39,009 nt of DNA from Alphaproteobacteria bacterium (GCA_009377445.1 WHUA01000022.1:1-39009); one strand, 5' to 3'. Shown: positions 30,926 through 38,986, numbered from the stretch's first letter. A program made the numbers and translations. The notes: generated by a model from the sequence alone, not told the origin.

Positions 30926-31846
30926 ATGCTCACCCAGGAACAAGTGCGGTTTTACAAGGACAACGGCTATATCGCCGTGTCGAACATTCTGTCGGATGCC
31001 GAAGTGCGGCATCTGCAGGAAGTGACCGACGGCTTCCTCGACCGGTCGCGCAGCGTCACCAAGAGCGACGACATCTTCGACCTCGAGGAAGGCCACACGG
31101 CCGCGCATCCGCGGCTGCGGCGCATCAAGCGGCCGATCAAGCAGCATCCCGCCTACGAGGCGATCCTGCATCATCCGGGCCTGCTCGAAGTTCTTCAGCA
31201 GCTCATGGTTCCCGCCATCCGCCACTACGGGCTGAAGCTAAACCTGAAGCCGGGCGGCGGCGGCGACCCCGTCGAGTGGCACCAGGACTGGGCCTACTAC
31301 CCCCACACCAACGACGACCTCTGCGTGCTGGGCATCATGCTCGACGACGTGACGGAGGAGAACGGCCCGCTGCTGATCGTTCCCGGCAGCCACAAGGGCC
31401 CCGTGCTCGATCATCACCAGGACGGCATGTTCGTCGGCGCGGTGACCGATCCAAGGGCAGAGGAGATGTATCCCAAGGCGGTGCCGCTGCTGGGCAAGGT
31501 CGGCGACATCACGATCCATCACACCCGAACGCTGCACGGCTCGGCCGCCAACATGTCGCCGGGCTATCGCCGCATCCTGTTCCTGACCTTGCGCGCGGCC
31601 GACGCTTGGCCGCTGACGGAGATGCCGGAGAGCCTGGACGCGTTCAACGAGATGATGCTCATAGGCGAGATTCCCGCCTCGCCGCGGCTCGCCGAGGTGG
31701 AGGTGCGCCTGCCGCTGCCGCGGCCGACGGACTGGCTGATCCGGCGAGATTCGATCTTCGAGAAGCAGCGCGACCTGCGCAACAGCCCGTTCGCTCGGCC
31801 GAGCGCCAAGGCCGAGCCGGCTCGCCAGGCCGACGCGGCGGACTGA
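30926..31846 (+). CDS. Phytanoyl-CoA dioxygenase (PhyH)-family enzyme
   Basis: The 306-residue protein is a PhyH-type Fe(II)/2-oxoglutarate oxygenase: FYKDNGYIAVSNILSDAEV at the N-terminus, His119-x-Asp121 in VEWHQDWAYYPHT, His204 in TLHGSAANMS, and Arg215/216 in GYRRILF for 2-oxoglutarate. PhyH enzymes hydroxylate acyl-CoAs, ectoine or many natural products. GGGAGGG precedes the ATG. A CaiB/BaiF CoA-transferase gene follows after 79 bases on the same strand, suggesting that an acid is converted to its CoA ester and hydroxylated. The C-terminal 30 residues are Ala/Arg-rich and likely disordered. Confidence 0.9.
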   Translation: MLTQEQVRFYKDNGYIAVSNILSDAEVRHLQEVTDGFLDRSRSVTKSDDIFDLEEGHTAAHPRLRRIKRPIKQHPAYEAILHHPGLLEVLQQLMVPAIRHYGLKLNLKPGGGGDPVEWHQDWAYYPHTNDDLCVLGIMLDDVTEENGPLLIVPGSHKGPVLDHHQDGMFVGAVTDPRAEEMYPKAVPLLGKVGDITIHHTRTLHGSAANMSPGYRRILFLTLRAADAWPLTEMPESLDAFNEMMLIGEIPASPRLAEVEVRLPLPRPTDWLIRRDSIFEKQRDLRNSPFARPSAKAEPARQADAAD

Positions 31847-31925
31847 TCGGAGCAAGCACGCCCGGCCGCGGCAAACAGCGGGCGAAGCAACGACAAACGC
31901 AACGACAAACAATGGGAGGCAGGCC

Positions 31926-33107
31926 ATGACCAAGGCACTGGACGGCATTCGTGTAATCGACATGACGCATAACCAGGCCGGGCCTGCCTGCGCGCAGGTA
32001 CTCGCCTGGTTCGGGGCGGACGTGATCAAGCTGGAAACGCCGGGCAAGGGCGACATCGCGCGCGCCCAGGCGGGCGACGAGCTGTTCTTCCTGATGTTCA
32101 ACGCCAACAAGCGCAGCCTGACGCTCGACCTCAAGAGCGACGAGGGCAAGGCGCTGTTCCGGAAGCTGATCCAGCAGTCCGATGTGTTGCTGGAGAATTT
32201 CTCGCCCGGCGCGCTGGAGCGCATGGGCTTCGGCTATGGCGCGCTCAAGGAGATCAACCCGCGCCTGATCTATGCGACGATCAAGGGCTTCGGCACCTAC
32301 GGGCCCTACGCCGACTTCAAGAGCTTCGAGCCGATCGCCCAGGCGATGGGCGGCGCGATGAGCGTCACCGGTTTCCCGGAGAACCCGCCGACCTATCTGT
32401 TCCCGGCGGTCGGCGATTCGGGCACCGGCATGCACATGGCGATCGGCATCCTGGCGGCGCTGCAGCAGCGCCACCTGACCGGGGAAGGCCAGCAGGTCGA
32501 GGTGTCGATGCAGGAATCGGTGCTCAACATCATCCGCGTCAGCCTGCGCGATCACCAGCGCCGCGGCTCGGCCATGCCGCGACAGGGCAACCAGCTCGGC
32601 AAGATGGTGCCCGGCACCACCTATCCCTGCAGCCCCGGCGGCCCCAACGACTACGTCTACATATACGCGCAGCCGCAGATGTGGCCGCCCTTCGTGAAGG
32701 CGACGGGCATGGCGCACCTCGCCGAGGACCCGCGCTTCGAGACGCCCGACGGGCGCTGGGAGAACCGCGACGCGCTCAATGCCGAGATCGAGAAATGGAC
32801 GCGCCAGCGCACCAAGCACGACGTGATGAAGGCGCTCGGCGCGGCCGGCGTGCCGTGCGGCGCCTGCCTCGACACGGGCGAGATTCTGGAAGACCCGCAC
32901 CTCAAGGCGCGCGACATGATCGTCGACGTCGAGTACCCGAAATACGGGACCTACAAGACGGTCGGCTGTCCGGTGAAGCTCTCCGCCTCCCCCGCCGACA
33001 TCACCCGCCCGCCCGAGCTCGGCGAGCATACGGAGGAGATCCTCCGCGAGCTATGCGACGTGACGGCGAAGGACTTCGCCCGGATGAAAGGGGATGGGGT
33101 GGTGTGA
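31926..33107 (+). CDS. CaiB/BaiF CoA-transferase, formyl-CoA transferase-like
   Basis: The 393-residue protein follows formyl-CoA:oxalate CoA-transferase closely in layout: IRVIDMTHNQAGPACAQVLA, ADVIKLETPGKGD, LKSDEGKALFRKLIQQSDVL, FEPIAQAMGGAMSVTGFPEN, catalytic Asp164 in VGDSGTGMH, and KTVGCPVKLSASPADI near the end. The Gly-rich active-site loop of true Frc (GGGG near residue 258) is replaced by a PGGPND stretch, so the acid handled may not be oxalate. GGGAGG precedes the ATG. No oxalyl-CoA decarboxylase gene is present. It is downstream of the PhyH gene and convergent with a tricarboxylate transporter that could import its substrate. Confidence 0.9.
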   Translation: MTKALDGIRVIDMTHNQAGPACAQVLAWFGADVIKLETPGKGDIARAQAGDELFFLMFNANKRSLTLDLKSDEGKALFRKLIQQSDVLLENFSPGALERMGFGYGALKEINPRLIYATIKGFGTYGPYADFKSFEPIAQAMGGAMSVTGFPENPPTYLFPAVGDSGTGMHMAIGILAALQQRHLTGEGQQVEVSMQESVLNIIRVSLRDHQRRGSAMPRQGNQLGKMVPGTTYPCSPGGPNDYVYIYAQPQMWPPFVKATGMAHLAEDPRFETPDGRWENRDALNAEIEKWTRQRTKHDVMKALGAAGVPCGACLDTGEILEDPHLKARDMIVDVEYPKYGTYKTVGCPVKLSASPADITRPPELGEHTEEILRELCDVTAKDFARMKGDGVV

Positions 33108-33122
33108 AGGGGACGAAAAAAA

Positions 33123-33145
33123 CCCTCCCCCGCAAAGGGGGAGGG
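33123..33145. terminator. Bidirectional hairpin between convergent genes
   Basis: CCCTCCCCC (33123-33131) and GGGGGAGGG (33137-33145) pair perfectly around GCAAA. On the minus strand the stem is followed by seven T (33116-33122 are A on the plus strand), a good terminator for the TctC gene. On the plus strand GAAAAGG follows, so it is weaker for the CoA-transferase. The same arm type occurs in the palindrome at 11431. Confidence 0.75.
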
Positions 33146-33172
33146 GAAAAGGTCAATCGCTCCGGCGAATAA

Positions 33173-34150
33173 TCACTTCTGCGGGCGCTTCTTTGCCCAC
33201 TCGGTGTATTTGATCGCCTTGGCGTGCGTGTCGTCGTAGTACTTCTGGTATTCCTCGCCGACCATGACCTTCAGGGCGAGCCCGACGTCCTCCATCTTCT
33301 TGACGTGCTCGGGATCCGCCATGGCCTTCTTGAAGGCGTCCTGCAGCTTCTTGACGATCTTCGGATCCATGCCCTTCGGCCCGGCGATGCCGCGCGTCGA
33401 GTTGGAGATGACGGTCGGATAGCCGATCTCCTTCATCGTCGGCACCTCGGGCAGGAATTTCGAGCGCTGGCCGTCCATGACGGCCAGGGCGCGTACCTGG
33501 CCCGCCTTCACCTGCTTGACGATCGAGCCGACGTTGTCGAACGACACGTCGATGTTGCCGGCCAGCGTCTCCTTCAACTGCGCCGCGCCGCCGACGAGAT
33601 GTACGAGACGGAAGTGCACGCCGGATACCGCTTCCTCGGTCATCAGGATCGCGAGATGGTCATCGGAGAGAATCCCAGTCGTGGCCGCGCGCAGCGTGCC
33701 CGGCTTGGCCTTGGCCGCCTCGAATACCTCCTTGGCGGTCTTGTAGGGGCTGTTCGCCGCTACCCAGATCACGCCCGGATCGAGCACCTGGTTGATGATC
33801 GGCGTGAAGCTCTTCTCGTCGAAGATCGCCTGGCGGGCCTTGTCGGCGACCACCGTGTTGAGCGCCGGCAGATTGATATAGCCGATAAAGTAGCCGTCCG
33901 GCTTCTGGCGCGACATTTCGGTCCAGCCGACCTGGCCGCCGGCCCCGCCCTTGTTCACGACGATGATCGACTGGCCGAGAATTTTCTCGGCGATGGCGGA
34001 GACGATGCGCGCGCCTGTGTCGGTCGAGCCGCCGGCCGGATAGGCGATCATGAGCGTGATCGGCCTGTCCGGATATGCCTTCTGCGCCACGGCGGGGGCC
34101 GCCGCGAGCACAAGGGCGCCGAGCAGCGCGGTAAATGTCAGTTTCCTCAT
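33173..34150 (-). CDS. tctC: Tripartite tricarboxylate transporter substrate-binding protein (TctC/Bug)
   Basis: The 325-residue protein begins with a signal peptide (LTFTALLGALVLAAAPAVAQ) and then YPDRPITLMIAYPAGGSTD, the start of Bug-type binding proteins. It continues with NKGGAGGQVGWTEMSRQKPD and GNIDVSFDNVGSIVKQVKAG. It delivers an organic acid (tricarboxylate, dicarboxylate or aromatic acid) from the periplasm to TctA/TctB. GGGAGG lies upstream of the ATG. The gene is last in the tctB-tctA-tctC set, 30 bases after tctA, a complete three-part transporter. A terminator hairpin follows. Bug proteins are very numerous in some Proteobacteria, so the ligand cannot be named. Confidence 0.95.
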   Translation of the reverse strand: MRKLTFTALLGALVLAAAPAVAQKAYPDRPITLMIAYPAGGSTDTGARIVSAIAEKILGQSIIVVNKGGAGGQVGWTEMSRQKPDGYFIGYINLPALNTVVADKARQAIFDEKSFTPIINQVLDPGVIWVAANSPYKTAKEVFEAAKAKPGTLRAATTGILSDDHLAILMTEEAVSGVHFRLVHLVGGAAQLKETLAGNIDVSFDNVGSIVKQVKAGQVRALAVMDGQRSKFLPEVPTMKEIGYPTVISNSTRGIAGPKGMDPKIVKKLQDAFKKAMADPEHVKKMEDVGLALKVMVGEEYQKYYDDTHAKAIKYTEWAKKRPQK

Positions 34151-34180
34151 TTGTATCCTCCCTGAGGGTAGTGGTGAACT

Positions 34181-35677
34181 TCAGTCTTCGCTGGTTTGTC
34201 GGATCTCTTGCGGCGCCAGCTTGAGCGCCGAGACGACAAGGATAACCACGGAAAGAATGATCAGCACGAGCGTAAGCGGGCGCGTGAAGAAGATCGAATA
34301 GCTTCCTGCCGACATCTCGAGCGCAGTCCGGAGCGATTTCTCGAGTGGCGGCCCGAGGATCAGCCCGAGAATGGCTGGCGCCAGCGGAAAGTCGAGCTTG
34401 CGCAGGAGATAGCCGATGATGCCGAAGAGCAGCATCACCCACACGTCGAAGACGCTCTGCTTGATGCTGTAGGCGCCGAGGATGCAAAACAGCAGGGTCC
34501 CGACGCAGATGTACTGGTACGGCACTTCGAGGATCTTGGCCCAGAGGCCGACGAGCGGCAGGTTCAGGATCAGCAGCATCAGGTTGCCGATGAAGAAGCT
34601 CGCGATGACCGCCCAGACGAGGTCGGGCCGCTCCTGGAACAGGAAAGGACCCGGCGTGAGGCCGTTGACGATGAATGCCCCCATCAGGACCGCGATCGTC
34701 GGCGACGACGGGATGCCGAGCGTGAGCAGCGGCACCATGGCGGCGTTGGCGTAAGCGTTGTTCGCGGTCTCGGGGCCGGCCACACCCTCGATGACGCCGG
34801 TGCCGAATTTCTCGGGCGTCTTGGAGATTCGCTTCTCCACGATGTAGGACATGAAGGTCGGAATGATCGACCCGACGCCGGGGATGAGGCCGAGGAAGAA
34901 ACCGATGCCGGTGCCGCGTGCGATCGCGCCGACCGAGTTGCGCCACTCTTCGCGGCTGGGGAACAGATGCGACAGCTTCGTCTTGATGACTTCCCTGAAC
35001 GGCTTCTCGGCGGTCAGCATGATCTCGCCGATACCGAACAGGCCCATGGCGACCGGAATGAAGTCGACACCGTCATAGAGCTCGGGAACGCCGAAGGCGA
35101 AGCGCGGCGCGCCGCGAACCGGATCGATCCCGATCATCGCGATCAACAGGCCGGCGACCGTCATCAGGATTCCCGCGATGAGCGATCGCCCCGCCAGGCC
35201 GGTGACGAGGCATAAGCCCACGAGCATCAGCGCGAAGAACTCGGGCGGCCCGAACTCGAGGGCCAGCGCGGCCAGCGGCGTCGCCACCACGACGAGCGCA
35301 CAGACCGCGAACATGCCGCCGATGAAGGAACCGATGGCGGCGATACCGAGCGCCGTGCCGCCCCTGCCCTGCTTCGCCATCTCGTGGCCTTCGATGCAGG
35401 TTATGACGGAGGCCGCCTCGCCCGGAACGTTCAGCAGCACAGAGGTGATCGTGCCGCCGTACATGGCGCCGTAGTAGATGGCGCTCAACATGATGATGGC
35501 CCCGGTCGGATCGAGCTTGAAGGTAAGCGGTATCAGGATCGCGGTGCCCGCCGAGGGCCCGAGGCCTGGAAGTACGCCGACCAGGGTTCCGAAAATGCAG
35601 CCGATCAGGGCGAACGCCAAATTGGCCGGAGTCGCTGCCGCGGCAAAGCCGTCGAGCAGAAAGTTCAGAGTTTCCAT
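34181..35677 (-). CDS. tctA: Tripartite tricarboxylate transporter large membrane subunit TctA
   Basis: The 498-residue protein has about 11-12 membrane helices and the duplicated TctA signatures GTLVGVLPGLGPSAGTAILI (about 31-50) and FFLGLIPGVGSIIPTFMSYI near residue 260. It also has GPPEFFALMLVGLCLVTGLA and VPLLTLGIPSSPTIAVLMG. It forms the sodium- or proton-coupled channel for the acid delivered by TctC. GAGGA lies about 12 bases upstream of the ATG. It is 15 bases downstream of tctB and 30 upstream of tctC. Length and order are normal for the family. Confidence 0.96.
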   Translation of the reverse strand: METLNFLLDGFAAAATPANLAFALIGCIFGTLVGVLPGLGPSAGTAILIPLTFKLDPTGAIIMLSAIYYGAMYGGTITSVLLNVPGEAASVITCIEGHEMAKQGRGGTALGIAAIGSFIGGMFAVCALVVVATPLAALALEFGPPEFFALMLVGLCLVTGLAGRSLIAGILMTVAGLLIAMIGIDPVRGAPRFAFGVPELYDGVDFIPVAMGLFGIGEIMLTAEKPFREVIKTKLSHLFPSREEWRNSVGAIARGTGIGFFLGLIPGVGSIIPTFMSYIVEKRISKTPEKFGTGVIEGVAGPETANNAYANAAMVPLLTLGIPSSPTIAVLMGAFIVNGLTPGPFLFQERPDLVWAVIASFFIGNLMLLILNLPLVGLWAKILEVPYQYICVGTLLFCILGAYSIKQSVFDVWVMLLFGIIGYLLRKLDFPLAPAILGLILGPPLEKSLRTALEMSAGSYSIFFTRPLTLVLIILSVVILVVSALKLAPQEIRQTSED

Positions 35678-35692
35678 GCGACGAGTTGTTCC

Positions 35693-36154
35693 TCAGATCC
35701 CGAAAACACCGATCGGCAATGGCACCTTCAGGATGTAGTAGAATACGTGGAAAACGACGAGGCTCGCCGTCAGCGAAAAGAGCGCGATTGCGATCAGCGA
35801 GCGGGCGCCGAGCGCGGGAAGCAAGATTGCCGTGAACAGAAGAGCGGTCAGGCGGAAGCCGAGCGGATCGAGGGCCATTGCGGCCGCGGCGAGGAGAATG
35901 AGCACGGCCAAGATGCGCCGGACCGCCGGCCGGTCGGGCATCAGGTCTTCGCCTTCATGTCCGGGGACCGGCTTGCGCAACATCTGGACGAACAGGACCG
36001 CCGAGAGAACGCCGCCGATCATGCCGAGCCAGAGCGGGAAAAATCCGGGGCCGGGGCCGAGCGCATCCTGCAGCGGCAGCCGCGTCGACAACCAGATCGC
36101 ACAAACGAACAACAGGAAAAACGTGAAGCTCCCGACCTGCCAACCCAGTCTCAA
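35693..36154 (-). CDS. tctB: Tripartite tricarboxylate transporter small subunit TctB
   Basis: The 153-residue protein has four membrane segments (about 8-24, 39-58, 79-95 and 100-145, the last two as a pair). The TctB pattern LGPGPGFFPLWLGMIGGVLS is near residues 31-50. It begins with an unusual TTG codon, supported by GGAGGAGG 8 bases upstream. It is the first gene of the tctB-tctA-tctC unit. The 272 bases between it and the gene at 36427 show a 12-bp hairpin (36293-36320) and no other gene; the promoter of the unit must lie in about 36155-36290, but no clear boxes are visible. Confidence 0.9.
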   Translation of the reverse strand: MRLGWQVGSFTFFLLFVCAIWLSTRLPLQDALGPGPGFFPLWLGMIGGVLSAVLFVQMLRKPVPGHEGEDLMPDRPAVRRILAVLILLAAAAMALDPLGFRLTALLFTAILLPALGARSLIAIALFSLTASLVVFHVFYYILKVPLPIGVFGI

Positions 36155-36292
36155 ATTCGCGTCCTCCTCCGCCTGCGCGTGTGCACCGGCGAAAAAGCTA
36201 ACATGCGACGCGAAGTTCGAGCAAACGAGTTGTTACCGAGGTTGAGTTCTACCGTCGATCATATGGATCGGCCGCAGCTATACCCGCATTTA

Positions 36293-36320
36293 GCAAGCCC
36301 CGGCTGAAGCCGGGGCTTGC
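36293..36320. terminator. Perfect 12-bp hairpin
   Basis: GCAAGCCCCGGC (36293-36304) pairs perfectly with GCCGGGGCTTGC (36309-36320) around TGAA. It lies between the tct promoter region and the end of the minus-strand gene at 36427. No strong T run follows on either side, so a Rho-assisted stop or a repeat element is as likely as a classical terminator. Confidence 0.6.
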
Positions 36321-36426
36321 GCCGGTGCACAATTCGTGGCGATGGAACATCGCCAGGAACATGAAAAAACCCTGATTCGCGTGCGGAGGTTCCGAGAAAT
36401 CCGGCCGGCGCAGCGGGCGCTGAGCG

Positions 36427-36954
36427 CTAAATCGGCCCGCCTTCCTTCATCGCGCGCATCGCATCCTCGCAGGCCGCGACGTTGGTCACGTGCAGGCTCA
36501 GCATCTCGTCCAGGTCCGCCCGGAGCCGCTCGTCGGCGATCTTCGGCAGATCCTCGCGCAGCCGCCGAATGACCCACTCCTGCCCGCGATTGAGAAAGGC
36601 GAGACGCCCGGCGAGGCCCTCGATGGCGATGAATTTCTCGTAGAACCGGCCCACCGCATGGCTCGGCTTGCCGCCGAGGCGCGTAATATGCCCGTCGAGC
36701 ATCGCGCAGGACCAGGCTTCGCCCTCGCCGACCTGCCGGATCAGCGGCGTGCAGTCCTTCGCCTCCGCGGACTTCCGCAGCGCCGTCGCCGCCCTGACCC
36801 CCGCGCGTTCGCCTTCGAGCAGCGTGTTCAGAAGGCCGAGGACCTCTTCCGTCGTCATATAGCCGAAATAGGCCGGATCGGCCTCGTGCATCTGGCACGG
36901 CGGCGAATAAGGCTCCGCCGCCGCTTTGGGGCTGTCGTCTCTCTTGCCGCTCAT
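36427..36954 (-). CDS. Helical ferritin-like DUF protein (DUF6306-like)
   Basis: The 175-residue protein is mostly helical: YMTTEEVLGLLNTLLEGERA (about 32-51, with Glu residues spaced as in ferritin-like bundles), VGEGEAWSCAMLDGHITRLG, RFYEKFIAIEGLAGRLAFLN and LDEMLSLHVTNVAACEDAM. Repeated Glu and His in facing helices suggest a di-metal or haem-free helical bundle. I recall similar proteins as DUF6306, but the name is from memory. The start 36952-36954 is preferred over 37023, which would overlap the divergent gene's promoter. It diverges from the Rrf2 regulator across 71 bases holding one dyad, so it is likely a member of that regulon. Confidence 0.65.
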   Translation of the reverse strand: MSGKRDDSPKAAAEPYSPPCQMHEADPAYFGYMTTEEVLGLLNTLLEGERAGVRAATALRKSAEAKDCTPLIRQVGEGEAWSCAMLDGHITRLGGKPSHAVGRFYEKFIAIEGLAGRLAFLNRGQEWVIRRLREDLPKIADERLRADLDEMLSLHVTNVAACEDAMRAMKEGGPI

Positions 36955-36977
36955 TTTCCGTGCCTTCCGGATTAAAC

Positions 36978-36994
36978 AGGTATATAAGATACCT
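36978..36994. promoter_or_regulatory. Dyad operator in the divergent Rrf2 promoter
   Basis: AGGTAT - ATAAG - ATACCT is a perfect 6-bp dyad with a 5-base spacer in an AT-rich stretch between the helical DUF gene and the Rrf2 gene. The right half, AAGATACCTCTTTT, partly resembles an NsrR half-site (AAGATGCYTTT). It stands 24 bases from one start and 32 from the other, well placed to repress both. Confidence 0.55.
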
Positions 36995-37025
36995 CTTTTA
37001 GACCAAACCAACCGCGGGGACAACG

Positions 37026-37517
37026 ATGCATTTGACCGTCCACACCGATTACGCCCTGCGCCTCCTGATGCTGCTCGCGGTGCGCCCCGACCCGCTGCAT
37101 ACGATCGACTCCGTCGCGGAGAGTTACGGGATATCGCGGAATCACATGTCGAAGGTGGTTCTGACGCTGCGCCGGTCTGGCTTCATCGAGAGCGTGCGCG
37201 GGCGCAACGGCGGGCTCCGCCTCGCGCGGCCGGCCGACGCGATCCGCCTCGGCCACGTCGTGCGCTCGACCGAGGAAGGCTTCGATCTCGTCGAATGCTT
37301 CGATGCGGCGCGCAATTGCTGCCGGATTACGTCCGCCTGCGGCCTGCGCCATCCGCTCGACGAGGCGATCGATGCGTTCCTCGCGGTGCTCGACCGCTAT
37401 TCCCTCGCCGACCTGCTCGGCTCGCCGCGCCAGCGCCGCGGCATCGCCCGGCTCCTGTGGGCGGATGCGGCAACGCATCCCGCGGGCGAGAGGCCCGAGA
37501 GGCCCGAGACGCAATGA
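37026..37517 (+). CDS. Rrf2-family regulator, NsrR-like
   Basis: The 163-residue protein has an N-terminal winged helix (HTDYALRLLMLLAV, GISRNHMSKVVLTLRRSGFI, RGRNGGLRLARPA) as in NsrR/IscR. Cysteines at 91, 98, 99 and 105 (VECFDAARNCCRITSACGL) can hold an Fe-S cluster; Cys91-x7-Cys99-x5-Cys105 fits the NsrR arrangement. NsrR-type proteins release DNA when NO attacks the cluster. GGGGA precedes the ATG. Its stop overlaps the start of a truncated globin gene as ATGA, so the two are translationally coupled. The likely operator is the dyad at 36978. An extra adjacent Cys98 is unusual. Confidence 0.88.
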   Translation: MHLTVHTDYALRLLMLLAVRPDPLHTIDSVAESYGISRNHMSKVVLTLRRSGFIESVRGRNGGLRLARPADAIRLGHVVRSTEEGFDLVECFDAARNCCRITSACGLRHPLDEAIDAFLAVLDRYSLADLLGSPRQRRGIARLLWADAATHPAGERPERPETQ

Positions 37518-37948
37518 TGGACCCGCGCCTGGAGGAAGCCCGCACCCGCCGCGAGCAGATCGTCGCGGAGATCGTCGCCCGGACCGGCATCACCGAAACG
37601 CAGATCGAGCGGCTGGTCGGGACCTTCTACGCCCGCATCCGCGACGACGCGCTCCTGGGCCCGATCTTCGCCGCCCGCGTGGAGGACTGGGACACGCACC
37701 TGAAGAAGATGTGCGCCTTCTGGTCGTCGGTCGCCCTGATGAGCGGCCGCTACAGCGGCCAGCCGATGCAGGCTCACCTGCCGCTGCCCGTGGACGGGAC
37801 CCATTTCGCGCGCTGGCTGGCTATCTTCGAGGAGACCGCGAACGAGGTCTGCACCCCCGCCGGCGCCGCGCATTTCATGGAGCGCGCCCGGCGCATCGCG
37901 GAGAGTCTCCGCATGGGCATCGCGTTTCACAGGGGGGAGCGGATTTAG
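37514..37948 (+). CDS. Group III truncated hemoglobin
   Basis: The 144-residue protein matches group III truncated globins: IERLVGTFYARIRDDALLGP (about residues 32-51), FAARVEDWDTHLKKMCAFWSSVALMSGRY and the proximal-His region LPVDGTHFARWLAIFEETAN (His about 98). Group III globins bind O2 and NO with high affinity and are linked to NO or microaerobic metabolism. The start ATG at 37514 overlaps the regulator's TGA by 4 bases (ATGA). With the Fe-S regulator and divergent helical protein it forms a compact putative NO-response unit. Length is typical. Confidence 0.9.
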   Translation: MMDPRLEEARTRREQIVAEIVARTGITETQIERLVGTFYARIRDDALLGPIFAARVEDWDTHLKKMCAFWSSVALMSGRYSGQPMQAHLPLPVDGTHFARWLAIFEETANEVCTPAGAAHFMERARRIAESLRMGIAFHRGERI

Positions 37949-37990
37949 GGCCGCCCCCACCCTCGGGGATTGCCAACAGTTCCGGCGCCA

Positions 37991-38018
37991 AAAAAGAAAG
38001 CCGCCTCGTAAGGCGACT
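37991..38018 (-). terminator. Intrinsic terminator of the minus-strand gene at 38050
   Basis: Read on the minus strand: GTCGCC (38018-38013) pairs with GGCGGC (38006-38001) around TTACGA, followed by TTTCTTTTTT (38000-37991). That is a classical hairpin and T run, 32 bases after the stop of the gene ending at 38050. Next to it, 38022-38033 is the palindrome AAGGAGCTCCTT. Confidence 0.75.
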
Positions 38019-38049
38019 TGAAGGAGCTCCTTGTGGGCTGGACCTTGGG

Positions 38050-38478
38050 TCAGGTCCCTTTTGCCGCTTCCGCTTCCGCCTCCGTCACGAGCTTTCTGGC
38101 ACAGGCGCCATTGGTTAGGGAGTTGGCCCCAACGCCGGCCCATTTGCCGTCCCTGATGAACTGATCGCGCATCCACTCGGAGGTCTTCAGGAGAGCGGCC
38201 AGATTCTTTTCCGCATCCGGGCTCTCGTTGAAGCTTGCGACGCAGTACGGCACGAGCGCGGCCGTCTGCGCGTCGTTCGCCGCCTCCCTGGCCATCCGCT
38301 CCGCATTCGATGGGGTGATGAAGTTGCCGCTCGAAAAACCGATTATGAGCGTAGCCAGGATGCCGGCCACAAAACCGCCCCCCAGGAGTTTCCCTCTCGA
38401 TTTCAGAAGCTCCCGCCTGTCTTCTTTTGCCCTCTTCAAGGCAATTTTGTCTTCCCGTTCTTGTTCCTGTTTGTTCAC
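38050..38478 (-). CDS. Single-pass membrane protein, hypothetical
   Basis: The 142-residue protein has a highly charged N-terminus (KQEQEREDKIALKRAKEDRR). One membrane helix, LLGGGFVAGILATLIIGFSS (about 31-50), is followed by a periplasmic domain with two Cys, about 78 and 125 (VPYCVASFN and NGACARKL), which may form a disulfide. No family recognised. It starts with GTG, supported by AGGGAGG 5 bases upstream, and ends with a clear terminator, so it is an independent unit. Just before the ribosome site lies a GGGAGG/CCTCCC hairpin whose second arm could also pair with the ribosome site. Codon use is somewhat less GC-biased than its neighbours. Confidence 0.75.
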   Translation of the reverse strand: MNKQEQEREDKIALKRAKEDRRELLKSRGKLLGGGFVAGILATLIIGFSSGNFITPSNAERMAREAANDAQTAALVPYCVASFNESPDAEKNLAALLKTSEWMRDQFIRDGKWAGVGANSLTNGACARKLVTEAEAEAAKGT

Positions 38479-38483
38479 GTGCG

Positions 38484-38519
38484 CCTCCCTAAGGCTACGT
38501 CGGGAGGAAAATCCCTCCC
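38484..38519 (-). promoter_or_regulatory. Alternative-hairpin leader masking the ribosome site
   Basis: In message sense: GGGAGG (38519-38514), loop GATTTT, CCTCCC (38507-38502), 11 bases, then AGGGAGG (38490-38484), which is the ribosome site of the GTG at 38478. The CCTCCC block can pair either with the first GGGAGG, leaving the ribosome site free, or with the site itself, closing it. The two states exclude each other. Regulatory use is inferred. Confidence 0.4.
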
Positions 38520-38692
38520 AATCTTCTCAATATAGCACAGATTCGCTACGAATGACGCAGCGCTACCGAAATGATCCGATATTCGTCCAAAGAAAAAGCA
38601 GAAGAAACGCGTAGCAGAGAAGAAATAACGAGCCCCGCGGTAATTCATCACCATATATGAAATAGGCGGCCCGGACGCCCCACGATGAGGAT

Positions 38693-38899
38693 ATGACTTC
38701 CATGAAGCACGCGAACGACGTTGCGACGGCGCGGGAGCAGATCCGGCTCAGCGAGGCGAAAGTGGTGGATAACCGCCAATTGGTGGCCGAATCGAAAAAC
38801 CAGGGCTACGGCGTATGGCTGGCAAAAGAGCTGCTGTCCGCCTCCGAGGACACGTTACGCGCCCATAAGGCGCATCTCCGATATCTCGGAGCAAGGTAA
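38693..38899 (+). CDS. Small hypothetical protein, mostly helical
   Basis: The frame codes for 68 residues (MTSMKHANDVATAREQIRLS at the start, ending HKAHLRYLGAR). They are predicted to be two helices with many charged residues and no Cys or membrane part. An AGGA sequence at 38688-38691 is too close to the first ATG (38693) but fits the second (38702, giving 65 residues), so that start may be the true one. No family recognised. The 214 bases before it (38479-38692) contain only the leader of the divergent gene. Its 3' side, 38900-38986, shows no gene before the tRNA. Confidence 0.5.
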   Translation: MTSMKHANDVATAREQIRLSEAKVVDNRQLVAESKNQGYGVWLAKELLSASEDTLRAHKAHLRYLGAR

Positions 38900-38986
38900 G
38901 GGGCGTCAACGCTTGGCCACACGGCCTGCGGCCCGGAATTTCCATCAGGCAGGGTTGCAAACCGGGCGTTGAGACTATGGAAATAT

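Noticed and set aside
31926..33107. Bona fide formyl-CoA:oxalate CoA-transferase (frc)
   Set aside because: Overall layout fits, but the Gly-rich active-site loop is not present and no oxalyl-CoA decarboxylase gene is nearby.
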